In this document: piece by piece, positions 42,510-50,764 of the stretch
Layout: each line of letters starts with the position of its first letter
Numbering within the stretch: the first letter of the stretch is position 1
NCBI RefSeq assembly: GCF_002217395.1
Contig: NZ_MUHD01000042.1
Coordinates: 1 to 64,000, forward strand
Direction of reading: 5' to 3'
DNA from: Flavobacterium plurextorum
GTDB taxonomy: Bacteria > Bacteroidota > Bacteroidia > Flavobacteriales > Flavobacteriaceae
Length of the DNA stretch: 64,000 nt
Notes under the pieces: model-generated
Seen by the model: only the letters and a program-made list of their open reading frames with translations
What the model was told of the DNA's origin: nothing
Databases searched by the model: none
Position numbers and translations under genes: made by a program

Positions 42510-44273
42510 TTAAATATTATTCGCAAATTGAGCTGGAGATACTCCAGTTCTTTTGCGAAACGATTTTGCAAAAGAAACTGCATTTTTAAAACCAACACTT
42601 TCTGCAATAGCTTGTGTAGAATATTTTCGGTACATATGGTTCGTAATCATTTCATTGATTACGTAATTAATTTTCAACTCATTAGAATATTCTCCAAATG
42701 ATTTACCAAATCGTTTATTAACTACATAAGACAAATAAGTTGTGTTTGTTTTTATTTTCTTTGCTACATAAGGCAAGGTAAAATCAGCATTTAAGTACTC
42801 TAACTTGTTCTCAAGAGCTAATAGTTTTTCGACAATTTTATTTTCTTTAGCCTCGTCGATGCTCAGAGTAATATTTTCTTTTTTGAGCTGTGCTTCTTCT
42901 AATTCAAGAACTTCTTCTTGTATTTCTGGCTGCGGTTCAACTAATTCGCTGTTATTTTTCTTCTCAATATTTGCTTTAAATTCTTCTATTAAAGCATTCA
43001 TTTTTTTATGTGCCTTATTTTTATCTCTAATGTTTTTAATTAAAAGAAATACAACACTTACAAAGATTAATACATAAAAAACCTTAAGACCTCTATTTAT
43101 TAGGACTTCATTTTTATACCTTTCTTCAATAGTAACCATTTCATCAGTAAGGTTGTTTACACCTTGTTTATAGTTAACTTCTAAAGCTTCGGCACTTAAT
43201 TTTTCCTCAAACTTCTCATAATTATCCAAGTAAATTCTTGAATGTTTATAAGCAAGTTCTGGTTTGTTTTGAATATTGTAAATTTTAGCTTGGTAATAAT
43301 TTGATTTTAAATAATCAATAGCATTCGAATTTGTAATTGCAGAAATCGAGTCACATTTTTTAAAAAAAACTAATGCTCTGTCGTACTGTTTAGTTGTAAA
43401 ATAAATATCACCTAAATTATAATTGGCAATACACAATATGTCTTTCTGATTATTTTGATTGGATAAAAACACAACATCATAATATGTTTTTTCAGCATTT
43501 TTATAATCGCCCTTCCAGTTGTAGACATTCCCTAAACTTAATTTTGCTACTATTTTATTAGAAGCAAAATTTTGAGAATAATTTATGGTTTTCTTATAGT
43601 AATATTCTGCCGAATCAAGTAAATACCTCTTACTTGAATTTTTCATAAAGTAACTTTCATAGGAACTCGCCAAACTCCGATTGAGGTTACTTTTAAGATT
43701 TAAAAACTGATCTTTACTAAAAACGTTTTCATTTTCATCAATAAATCGATCAATTTGCTTTACATTCTTAATTGCTAATTGATAGTTTCCTACTGCTTCA
43801 TTCACTAACGAAATATTCATTTTGAACTTAACAAGCTGTTTTACATCATTAATTTGTAAAGACAACTTCATTCCTTCTTGATAAATTTCAAGAGCTTTTG
43901 CATAATTACCTCGATAGGCCTCAGCCAAACCTCCATAATTATAAACGTAAGATCTTAGTTGTGTTTTTTCTTTTGAGTCTGGTATTTTCTCTAAATATTG
44001 TAATGCTGCTTTATATCTTTCTTGAGACCTTTTTGAATCACCTTTAGCTTGAAAAATAGCGGTCATCGATCCATTTGCAAAAGCCAAATGCTTGTAATCT
44101 TTCGATTTAGCCATTTGCGAGGCATATACAAGAGCACTATCGACATTTGCGTTGAAATTTAGTCGGATTTTTTCTTGTAATAGTAAATACTCCTTTTCAC
44201 TCATTACATTTGACTCTTGAGCAAATGCGCTATTTAGAACAAAAAAAAGTAGAAAAGAGATGATCAGCCTCAT
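42510..44273 (-). CDS. Exported/membrane TPR protein with AraC-type HTH
   Basis: A 587-residue regulator. It has an N-terminal signal-like segment (MRLIISFLLFFVLNSAFAQE), TPR repeats over about 60-370, one membrane helix (about 392-412, FYVLIFVSVVFLLI), a coiled linker, and a cytoplasmic C-terminal AraC-type DNA-binding domain (about 480-587, TQAIAESVGFKNAVSFAKSF). Such proteins couple a periplasmic TPR sensor to transcription in Bacteroidota. It borders the peptide array and may control it; that is inferred from position only. Confidence 0.85.
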   Translation of the reverse strand: MRLIISFLLFFVLNSAFAQESNVMSEKEYLLLQEKIRLNFNANVDSALVYASQMAKSKDYKHLAFANGSMTAIFQAKGDSKRSQERYKAALQYLEKIPDSKEKTQLRSYVYNYGGLAEAYRGNYAKALEIYQEGMKLSLQINDVKQLVKFKMNISLVNEAVGNYQLAIKNVKQIDRFIDENENVFSKDQFLNLKSNLNRSLASSYESYFMKNSSKRYLLDSAEYYYKKTINYSQNFASNKIVAKLSLGNVYNWKGDYKNAEKTYYDVVFLSNQNNQKDILCIANYNLGDIYFTTKQYDRALVFFKKCDSISAITNSNAIDYLKSNYYQAKIYNIQNKPELAYKHSRIYLDNYEKFEEKLSAEALEVNYKQGVNNLTDEMVTIEERYKNEVLINRGLKVFYVLIFVSVVFLLIKNIRDKNKAHKKMNALIEEFKANIEKKNNSELVEPQPEIQEEVLELEEAQLKKENITLSIDEAKENKIVEKLLALENKLEYLNADFTLPYVAKKIKTNTTYLSYVVNKRFGKSFGEYSNELKINYVINEMITNHMYRKYSTQAIAESVGFKNAVSFAKSFRKRTGVSPAQFANNI

Positions 44274-44413
44274 TCAATTTATGTTTTTGGAATCTCAAAA
44301 TTAGGTTATAAATTATCAATAAACTAAAAATAATTTACCTTATTTGTGATTATTTTGTAACTAATATGTATAAATGTAACAATTTTACTTTGTTTTGTTA
44401 TATTTATATTGCG

Positions 44414-44421
44414 TAAATTTG
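44414..44421 (+). promoter_or_regulatory. -7 element for the acyl-CoA dehydrogenase gene
   Basis: TAAATTTG fits TAnnTTTG, 20 bases before the ATG at 44442. TTG triplets lie 16 (44395) and 21 (44390) bases upstream. Confidence 0.5.
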
Positions 44422-44441
44422 TTTAGTAAAACTATACAAAA

Positions 44442-45620
44442 ATGAAACCAGATTTATTTCAAGCTCCAGATTATTACAATCTTGATGATTTATTAACAGA
44501 CGAACACAAACTAGTTAGAGAGTCTGCACGTGCATGGGTTAAAAGAGAAGTTTCTCCTATTATTGAGGAATTTGCTCAAAAAGCAGAATTTCCTAAACAG
44601 ATCATAAAAGGTCTAGGAGAAATTGGCGGATTTGGACCTTATATTCCTGTAGAATATGGAGGTGCAGGTTTAGACCAAATTTCGTATGGTTTAATTATGC
44701 AGGAAATAGAACGAGGTGATTCTGGTGTAAGATCTACGTCATCTGTTCAATCTTCATTAGTAATGTATCCTATTTGGAAGTATGGAAATGAAGAGCAGCG
44801 AATGAGGTTTTTACCAAAACTGGCAACAGGTGAATATATAGGATGCTTTGGTTTAACCGAACCAGATCATGGATCGGATCCTGGAAGCATGATTACCAAT
44901 TTTAAAGATATGGGTGACCATTATCTTTTAAATGGTGCTAAAATGTGGATTTCAAATGCTCCTTTTGCTGACATTGCTGTTGTTTGGGCAAAAAACGAAG
45001 AAGGACGTATTCATGGTTTAATCGTTGAACGAGGAATGGAAGGTTTTACAACTCCTGAAACTCATAATAAATGGTCACTTCGCGCATCTGCAACTGGTGA
45101 ATTGATTTTTGATAATGTAAAAGTGCCTAAAGAAAACCTTTTACCAAACAAATCTGGTTTAGGCGCACCGCTTGGCTGTTTAGATTCTGCTCGATATGGA
45201 ATCGCTTGGGGTGCAATTGGAGCAGCAATGGATTGTTATGATACTGCTTTAAGATATGCCAAAGAAAGAATCCAGTTTGGAAAACCAATTGGAGGAACAC
45301 AATTACAGCAAAAAAAATTAGCCGAAATGATTACCGAAATCACAAAAGCTCAATTATTAACTTGGCGTTTAGGAGTTTTAAGAAACGAAGGAAAAGCGAC
45401 GACAGCACAAATTTCGATGGCAAAACGCAACAATGTAGATATGGCAATTCACATTGCAAGAGAAGCCAGACAAATGCTGGGCGGAATGGGAATCACTGGC
45501 GAATACTCAATTATGCGCCATATGATGAATCTTGAAAGTGTTATTACTTATGAAGGAACTCATGACATTCATTTATTAATTACTGGAATGGATGTAACTG
45601 GAATTTCGGCATTTAAATAA
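44442..45620 (+). CDS. Acyl-CoA dehydrogenase, glutaryl-CoA type
   Basis: A 392-residue flavoenzyme. It shows the acyl-CoA dehydrogenase motifs GCFGLTEPDHGSDPGSM and MWISNAPFADIAVVW, the Arg-containing LDSARYGIAWGA, and the catalytic Glu in TYEGTHDIHLL, which fit glutaryl-CoA dehydrogenase (oxidation and decarboxylation to crotonyl-CoA in lysine and tryptophan degradation). Substrate choice cannot be fully settled by eye. Cytoplasmic, monocistronic, with a terminator after it. Confidence 0.88.
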   Translation: MKPDLFQAPDYYNLDDLLTDEHKLVRESARAWVKREVSPIIEEFAQKAEFPKQIIKGLGEIGGFGPYIPVEYGGAGLDQISYGLIMQEIERGDSGVRSTSSVQSSLVMYPIWKYGNEEQRMRFLPKLATGEYIGCFGLTEPDHGSDPGSMITNFKDMGDHYLLNGAKMWISNAPFADIAVVWAKNEEGRIHGLIVERGMEGFTTPETHNKWSLRASATGELIFDNVKVPKENLLPNKSGLGAPLGCLDSARYGIAWGAIGAAMDCYDTALRYAKERIQFGKPIGGTQLQQKKLAEMITEITKAQLLTWRLGVLRNEGKATTAQISMAKRNNVDMAIHIAREARQMLGGMGITGEYSIMRHMMNLESVITYEGTHDIHLLITGMDVTGISAFK

Positions 45621-45656
45621 TAAACAACTATTAAATTATACACAAAATCAATTTAA

Positions 45657-45682
45657 AAGGCTTCTTCTTACCAGGAAGCTTT
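45657..45682 (+). terminator. Terminator after the acyl-CoA dehydrogenase gene
   Basis: AAAGGCTTC and GAAGCTTTTT pair around TTCTTACCAG. The T-run overlaps the beginning of the next promoter element at 45684. Confidence 0.6.
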
Positions 45683-45683
45683 T

Positions 45684-45691
45684 TATCTTTG
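45684..45691 (+). promoter_or_regulatory. -7 element for the DUF3050 gene
   Basis: TATCTTTG fits TAnnTTTG exactly, 16 bases before the ATG at 45708. No -33 TTG is seen at the usual distance. Confidence 0.45.
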
Positions 45692-45707
45692 TATAAAATT
45701 TTCATAC

Positions 45708-46490
45708 ATGAATATTGAAACTATACACAATAGCATTCAACCTCAAAAAGAGCAGCTTTTAAAACACTCTTTATACAACAAAATACACAGCATTGATGAT
45801 CTTCACATCTTTTTAGAAAATCATGTTTTTGCTGTATGGGATTTTATGTCTTTATTAAAAGCTTTACAAGCCAAACTTACTTGCACAACAACGCCTTGGT
45901 TTGCTACCAAAAATCCTGAAACAAGATATTTAATCAATGAGATTGTTTTAGCAGAAGAAACAGACTTAAGCATTGACGGCAGAAGACAAAGTCATTACGA
46001 AATGTATCTTGAAGCAATGGAAGACTGCGGCGCTGATACAACCGAAATTACTAAATTTTTGAATGAAGTAAATTCACTTCATAATATTTTTGTTGCCATA
46101 AAACAAAGTTCTGTTCATCCTGAAATAAAATCTTTCTTAGATTTTACTTTCAGAGTTATTGAAGAAGGAAAACCGCATCAAATTGCTGCTGCTTTTACTT
46201 TTGGAAGAGAAGACTTAATTCCGAGTATGTTTACCGAAATCCTCAAAAACTTTCAAAAAAACTTTCCTGATACTGATTTAAGCAAACTTGTTTATTATTT
46301 CGAACGTCATATTGAACTTGATGCCGACGAACACGGACCAATGGCAATGCAGATGATTACAGATTTATGTGAAGATGATGCGCAAAAATGGAAGGAAGTT
46401 GAAGAGGTTTCAATATTAGCTTTAGAAAAACGAATTGGACTTTGGAATGCTATTGAAGAAGAAATTCTGATGAAAACTGAAATGGTCTAA
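45708..46490 (+). CDS. DUF3050 family protein, heme-oxygenase-like fold
   Basis: This 260-residue helical protein has the DUF3050 pattern: LENHVFAVWDFMSLLKALQ near the N-terminus, EIVLAEETD in the middle, and HIELDADEHGPMAMQMI near the end. The spaced Glu, His and Asp residues look like ligands of a heme-oxygenase-like diiron fold, which is an inference. No function is established for the family. Cytoplasmic, with its own promoter element. Confidence 0.8.
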   Translation: MNIETIHNSIQPQKEQLLKHSLYNKIHSIDDLHIFLENHVFAVWDFMSLLKALQAKLTCTTTPWFATKNPETRYLINEIVLAEETDLSIDGRRQSHYEMYLEAMEDCGADTTEITKFLNEVNSLHNIFVAIKQSSVHPEIKSFLDFTFRVIEEGKPHQIAAAFTFGREDLIPSMFTEILKNFQKNFPDTDLSKLVYYFERHIELDADEHGPMAMQMITDLCEDDAQKWKEVEEVSILALEKRIGLWNAIEEEILMKTEMV

Positions 46491-46531
46491 AACAAAATAA
46501 GTTATTTAACGTAACTACTCTTTAAAAAATT

Positions 46532-46577
46532 CCAATAACTAAAACTGTTTTAACACCAGATAAGTTATTGGATTTTT
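46532..46577 (+). terminator. Hairpin after the DUF3050 gene
   Basis: CCAATAACT at 46532-46540 pairs with AGTTATTGG at 46563-46571, followed by ATTTTTG. The loop is 22 bases, so the hairpin is moderate. Confidence 0.55.
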
Positions 46578-46646
46578 GTTTTTCACTACTAAATTGTGGT
46601 TTGAAGAAATTAAACTGTCTTAAAAAAGCAGATTAAAAACGAGATT

Positions 46647-47471
46647 ATGCAAGTTTCACCACCAAAAGAACTTTCTCCCTATATCAAGCATTATCTATTT
46701 TTAGATAATGCGGAAACCGCTGTACAAAAATTTCGCTTATTTTCAGACGGGAATACTGGACTTGTATTTTCTCTAAAAAGCAAACTCATTTCTGGAATTA
46801 ATAAATATGAAATAAAAGATTATCTGCCGGCTTCCTTTTTATATGGACAACTTAACAGTTATAAAGATCTTTATTCTGAAAATGAAATAACGTTGATAAT
46901 TGTAGTTTTTCAGCCCAACGGAATACATCAATTGTTAGGAATTCCTGCCAATGAATTTCATGATTCTATTGTTTCTGTCGAAGATATTTTTGGCAAAAAA
47001 GCGGCAGAGCTTCAGGAGAGCCTGTTTCAACAAAACAATCAAATGCGAGTTGAACTGCTTAATTCTTTTTTTAAATCATTAATCGTTCCCAAAACAGCTT
47101 CAAATCAATTATTAATAGATCATTCTATAAACTTTATTACTACCAATAAAGGGCATTTTACAATAAAACAATTAGTTGAACATACCGGTTACACAGAAAG
47201 ACATCTTGAAAGAAAATTCAAAGAATGCGTCGGATTGAATCCGAAAAAATTTGGTAATGTGATAAGATTACATCATTTTCTAAAATTATTAAAAGACAAA
47301 ACGGATAAAACCAACTTAACAACAATTTGTTATGATGCTGGATTTTCAGATCAATCTCATTTAATAAAAGAATTTAGAAAACACACAGGAATAACTCCAA
47401 CTGAATATGTACACAGCAGCGGGAAATTAACCAACAATCTTATAAAAAGATTTCCTCCTTTGTCATTCTAA
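46647..47471 (+). CDS. AraC family transcriptional regulator
   Basis: A 274-residue one-component regulator. The N-terminal half is a DUF6597-like ligand domain (SPYIKHYLFLDN) and the C-terminal half is an AraC HTH pair (IKQLVEHTGYTERHLERKF and ICYDAGFSDQSHLIKEFR, ending TGITPTEY). It lies 69 bases before a nitrilase gene on the same strand and may regulate it. Confidence 0.9.
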   Translation: MQVSPPKELSPYIKHYLFLDNAETAVQKFRLFSDGNTGLVFSLKSKLISGINKYEIKDYLPASFLYGQLNSYKDLYSENEITLIIVVFQPNGIHQLLGIPANEFHDSIVSVEDIFGKKAAELQESLFQQNNQMRVELLNSFFKSLIVPKTASNQLLIDHSINFITTNKGHFTIKQLVEHTGYTERHLERKFKECVGLNPKKFGNVIRLHHFLKLLKDKTDKTNLTTICYDAGFSDQSHLIKEFRKHTGITPTEYVHSSGKLTNNLIKRFPPLSF

Positions 47472-47540
47472 AATGTCGGTTTTGTACAATTTATAAAATA
47501 TTGGCTCTGCTATTTTTGACTAAAATTAATAGCGTACAAT

Positions 47541-48506
47541 ATGAAAAATCTAAAAATAGCCACAGCTCAGTTCGAAAACAAAAGCGGCGACAAAAACTAC
47601 AACTTATCTGTAATCGAAAAACTTTCTCAAAAGGCATCTTCCGAAGGATGTGATGTGATTTCGTTTCATGAATGTTCTATAACCGGATATACTTTTGCAA
47701 GAAGCTTATCAAAAGAACAAATATTAGACATAGCAGAATTAATTCCGAGTGGAGAAAGTATTTTAAAATTGACCGAAATTGCTGCAAACAACAACATTGT
47801 CATTTTAGCCGGACTCTTTGAAAAAGACGAAAACGACAATTTATTTAAAGCTTATGTCTGCGTAGATAAAAATGGATTAGTCGCTAAATATCGAAAATTA
47901 CATCCGTTTATAAATCCGTATTTAACCCCTGGAGATCGTTATTGTATTTTTGAAATTGAAGGCTGGAAATGCGGTATTTTAATTTGTTACGACAATAATA
48001 TTATCGAAAATGTACGCGCCACAAAACTTTTGGGTGCCGATATTATATTTATGCCTCACGTAACGATGTGTACACCTTCTACCCGACCTGGAGCTGGTTT
48101 TGTCGCACCGCAGCTTTGGGAAAACCGCGAAGCTGATCCCACTTCTTTACGCCTAGAATTTGACGGAATGAAAGGCCGAGATTGGTTAATGAAATGGCTG
48201 CCGGCAAGAGCTTACGATAATGCGATTTATGCCGTGTTTTCAAACCCAATTGGTATGGATGATGACCAATTAAAAAACGGTTGTTCAATGATTCTTGATC
48301 CGTTTGGAGATATTCTGGCGGAGTGCCGAAGTTTTGATGACTCTTTTGCAACGACTGTACTTACACCAGAAAAATGCATTCAGGCAGGAGGAAATCGTTA
48401 TATAAAAGCTAGAAGACCAGAATTATACAAAGATATTATTGGTCAAAATCACAAATCAGAACAAAATGTAGTCTGGCTGAACTCTGATAAAAAAAACATA
48501 AATTAA
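47541..48506 (+). CDS. Nitrilase-family carbon-nitrogen hydrolase
   Basis: A 321-residue cytoplasmic amidase or carbamoylase-like enzyme. The catalytic triad of the family is present: Glu in SFHECSITG, Lys in KYRKLHPF, and Cys in ILICYDNNIIE. Length is normal. The substrate (amide, carbamoyl amine or nitrile) is not readable. It follows an AraC regulator and precedes a GNAT gene on the same strand. Confidence 0.9.
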   Translation: MKNLKIATAQFENKSGDKNYNLSVIEKLSQKASSEGCDVISFHECSITGYTFARSLSKEQILDIAELIPSGESILKLTEIAANNNIVILAGLFEKDENDNLFKAYVCVDKNGLVAKYRKLHPFINPYLTPGDRYCIFEIEGWKCGILICYDNNIIENVRATKLLGADIIFMPHVTMCTPSTRPGAGFVAPQLWENREADPTSLRLEFDGMKGRDWLMKWLPARAYDNAIYAVFSNPIGMDDDQLKNGCSMILDPFGDILAECRSFDDSFATTVLTPEKCIQAGGNRYIKARRPELYKDIIGQNHKSEQNVVWLNSDKKNIN

Positions 48507-48578
48507 GGTTTTCGCCTATTCAGAGCAATTGAAAAATTTACCTTTGAAGATTCATTAATTTACAGAACAACACTAATA

Positions 48579-49085
48579 ATGGAATTTTTTAAAACTACAA
48601 ATGAAGATATCGATGCTGTTTTCGATATTTATAATGAAGCTACATCTTATCAAAAAACCGTAAATAATAAAAGCTGGAGAGGTTTTGAAAGAACATTAAT
48701 AGAAAAAGAAATTGCCGAAAATCGTCATTTTATAATCAAAGAAGGAGATGAAGTTGCTTGTACATTTGTACTTACTTTTAATGATTTAATTATCTGGAAA
48801 GAAGCCAGCAAAGATCCTGCAGTTTATTTGCATCGTATTGCTACAAACCCAAAATTTAGAGGACAATCATACGTTAAAAAAATCATAGACTGGACTAAGG
48901 AATATGCCAAAGAAAACGGTAAAGAATACATTAGACTTGATACACACAGCGGCAACGAAAGGATAAATAAATATTACACCAGCTGTGGTTTCACCTACAA
49001 AGGAATAAGTACTATCGAATGGACAAGCGAATTACCGGAACATTATAAAGAAGGTTCTTTTAGTTTGTTTGAGATTAAGCTTTAG
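48579..49085 (+). CDS. GNAT family N-acetyltransferase
   Basis: A 168-residue acetyltransferase. The acetyl-CoA-binding motif A is HRIATNPKFRGQSYVKKII and the C-terminal NKYYTSCGFTYKG loop is typical. Substrate unknown. It is 72 bases after the nitrilase gene and may belong to the same transcript. Confidence 0.88.
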   Translation: MEFFKTTNEDIDAVFDIYNEATSYQKTVNNKSWRGFERTLIEKEIAENRHFIIKEGDEVACTFVLTFNDLIIWKEASKDPAVYLHRIATNPKFRGQSYVKKIIDWTKEYAKENGKEYIRLDTHSGNERINKYYTSCGFTYKGISTIEWTSELPEHYKEGSFSLFEIKL

Positions 49086-49117
49086 ATTTGTGTTTTAATT
49101 AATCAGCTGAAAAACTG

Positions 49118-49125
49118 TATTTTTG
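49118..49125 (+). promoter_or_regulatory. -7 element upstream of the small ORF and XRE gene
   Basis: TATTTTTG fits TAnnTTTG and is eight bases before the ATG of a 27-codon reading at 49134. A second match, TACCTTTG at 49202-49209, lies four bases before the XRE start codon. Confidence 0.45.
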
Positions 49126-49133
49126 TAGAAATA

Positions 49134-49217
49134 ATGAAAGCTGTATCTTACAAAAAAAGCCTGTTTTTTACCAAAATATATTTTTCTTTAAGATTTTTAA
49201 ATACCTTTGATTTATGA
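49134..49217 (+). CDS. Possible 27-residue leader ORF overlapping the XRE gene
   Basis: An ATG at 49134 opens 27 codons of basic and hydrophobic residues (begins MKAVSYKKSLFFTKIYFSLR). Its TGA at 49215-49217 overlaps the ATG of the XRE gene at 49214 as ATGA, the classical arrangement for translational coupling. It may be a regulatory leader peptide. Such a short reading could also be chance, so confidence is low. Confidence 0.3.
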   Translation: MKAVSYKKSLFFTKIYFSLRFLNTFDL

Positions 49218-49597
49218 GCACAACAACAAAATCAAGTCATATAGGACGCAAAATCAGCCGTATTCGCGAGCTGAAAGACATGAAACAAGAAGCACTTGCA
49301 GAGGCTTTAGGTATAACTCAACAATCTGTTTCGAATATAGAAAACAGTGAAAATATAGACGAACAAAAACTTAAAGAAGTTGCTAAAGCTCTTGGAGTTA
49401 CTGTTGAAGCAATTAAAAACTTTTCCGAAGAAGCTGTATTTAATTACTTTAATAATATTTATGATAATGGTGTTTTTAATACTGGTAATTATTGCAATTT
49501 TAACCCTTTAGATAAAGTTATTGAGCTTTACGAGCGTTTGGTGCAGGTTGAAAAGGATAAAAATGAATATTTGGAGAAATTGTTGAAAGGGAAATAA
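49214..49597 (+). CDS. XRE-family helix-turn-helix regulator
   Basis: A 127-residue DNA-binding protein. The HTH_3 domain covers about 10-68 with the recognition helix in ALGITQQSVSNIENSE; the remainder has an Asn-rich linker (YFNNIYDNGVFNTGNYCNF) and a helical tail (LYERLVQVEKDKNEYLEKLL) that probably dimerises. Relatives are common single-gene regulators in flavobacteria. A strong terminator follows. Targets unknown. Confidence 0.88.
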   Translation: MSTTTKSSHIGRKISRIRELKDMKQEALAEALGITQQSVSNIENSENIDEQKLKEVAKALGVTVEAIKNFSEEAVFNYFNNIYDNGVFNTGNYCNFNPLDKVIELYERLVQVEKDKNEYLEKLLKGK

Positions 49598-49612
49598 AGC
49601 ACTTATATTAAC

Positions 49613-49650
49613 AAAAAAGAGATCTGAAAATTTCAGATCTCTTTTTTTGT
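49613..49650. terminator. Bidirectional terminator between XRE gene and tRNA
   Basis: AGAGATCTGAAA and TTTCAGATCTCT form a perfect stem with A- and T-runs outside. It serves the XRE gene and the tRNA gene on the other strand. Confidence 0.85.
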
Positions 49651-49656
49651 TTTCAG

Positions 49657-49743
49657 CAGAGAGGAAGGGATTCGAACCCTCGATACAGTTACCCATATAC
49701 TAGCTTTCCAGGCTAGCTCCTTAAACCACTCGGACACCTCTCT
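49657..49743 (-). tRNA. tRNA-Ser (anticodon GGA)
   Basis: On the minus strand the gene begins AGAGAGG and ends CCTCTCT plus discriminator G, giving a seven-base acceptor stem. The anticodon stem CTAGC/GCTAG frames the loop CTGGAAA (anticodon GGA). A long variable arm (TATATGGGTAACTGTA) and the T-loop GGTTCGAATCC are typical of tRNA-Ser. Length 87 bases; CCA is not encoded. Confidence 0.95.
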
Positions 49744-49803
49744 ATTTTGGTCTGCAAAGAACACAAAAAAAATCGAGTTTCAAAAGTAAAACTCAAGATT
49801 AGT

Positions 49804-50673
49804 TTAAATGCTTTTTCTAAACTCTTCCATGAATAATTTTACTGCCTTTTTCTGGTAACCACCAATCGTTAACATATACGATTCTCGCTTGGTGACAACG
49901 CCTGTAATCTGAATGGCTTTAAGATTATCCCAGCCTTTTAGCGCTTTCTCGGCTACAATTGTTGCCCAATCGCTGTTTTCTACCATTTGCAATAAGGCAT
50001 GAATTGAATTTAATTCTATTGAGATTTTTGGTTTCATATTGTATTTTTTAAACAATACTTCGACATATTCTCTTGAATTAGATCCTTTTCCGGGTAAAAT
50101 AAGCGGAACATCTTCTATTTTCTTAAACGGTATTTTACCTAAAGAGGCTAAAGAATGTGACTTAGAAACTGCCATAACCATATTTGAAGTAAACAAAGGC
50201 ACTTTCTGAATTGGAAGTTCAATTTCATGCGATGAAATAACCAAAACCAAATCTAATTCATTCGTCAGTAACTTTTGTTCTAAAGCTTCTGTAGTTCCAT
50301 ATTCGACTACAATTTTTAAATTTTGGTATGTTTTTGCAAAGGCATTTATAACAGGCAAAATCAAAAGCCCAAAAATATACGTTACGCCTAATCGGAGTTC
50401 GCCGCCAATCATTTCGTTTAAATCTTCAATTGCCTGTTTTCCATTTTCTACATTTTCAACCACTTTTTTAGCATGAATTAAAAAAACAGAACCTGCTTCG
50501 GTAAGCTGAACCTTTTTTCCAATCCTTTTAAACAAAGGCATTCCCAGTTCCTCTTCAAGTTTTTTTATTTGCTGCGAAAGTCCGGATTGCGTCACAAAAC
50601 ACAATTCGGCAGCTTTTGTAAAATGCAATACCTCAGCAGTTTTAATAAAATATTCGAGTTGATAAATTTCCAT
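49804..50673 (-). CDS. LysR family transcriptional regulator
   Basis: A 289-residue regulator with an N-terminal winged HTH (LEYFIKTAEVLHFTKAAELC, then VTQSGLSQQIKKLEEELG) and a C-terminal periplasmic-binding-like effector domain (about 90-289). It is divergent from an MFS transporter gene with 91 bases between them, and an AT-rich dyad lies in that gap, so it probably controls both. Effector unknown. Confidence 0.92.
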   Translation of the reverse strand: MEIYQLEYFIKTAEVLHFTKAAELCFVTQSGLSQQIKKLEEELGMPLFKRIGKKVQLTEAGSVFLIHAKKVVENVENGKQAIEDLNEMIGGELRLGVTYIFGLLILPVINAFAKTYQNLKIVVEYGTTEALEQKLLTNELDLVLVISSHEIELPIQKVPLFTSNMVMAVSKSHSLASLGKIPFKKIEDVPLILPGKGSNSREYVEVLFKKYNMKPKISIELNSIHALLQMVENSDWATIVAEKALKGWDNLKAIQITGVVTKRESYMLTIGGYQKKAVKLFMEEFRKSI

Positions 50674-50682
50674 ATCGATAAG

Positions 50683-50706
50683 TTTTACTACTTATAATGA
50701 GTAAAA
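50683..50706. promoter_or_regulatory. Candidate LysR operator
   Basis: TTTTACT at 50683-50689 and AGTAAAA at 50700-50706 form a dyad with a 10-base spacer; the internal T-N11-A pattern fits LysR sites. It sits directly upstream of the regulator gene and in front of the transporter gene. Confidence 0.5.
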
Positions 50707-50764
50707 TTATTAATTTTTCTAATGAAATCATAATCCCGACCTTTGTAAAAAAATATTTCAGGTT

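Noticed and set aside
49657..49743. Integration site of a mobile element at the tRNA-Ser gene
   Set aside because: No integrase and no repeat of the tRNA 3' end were found in the window.
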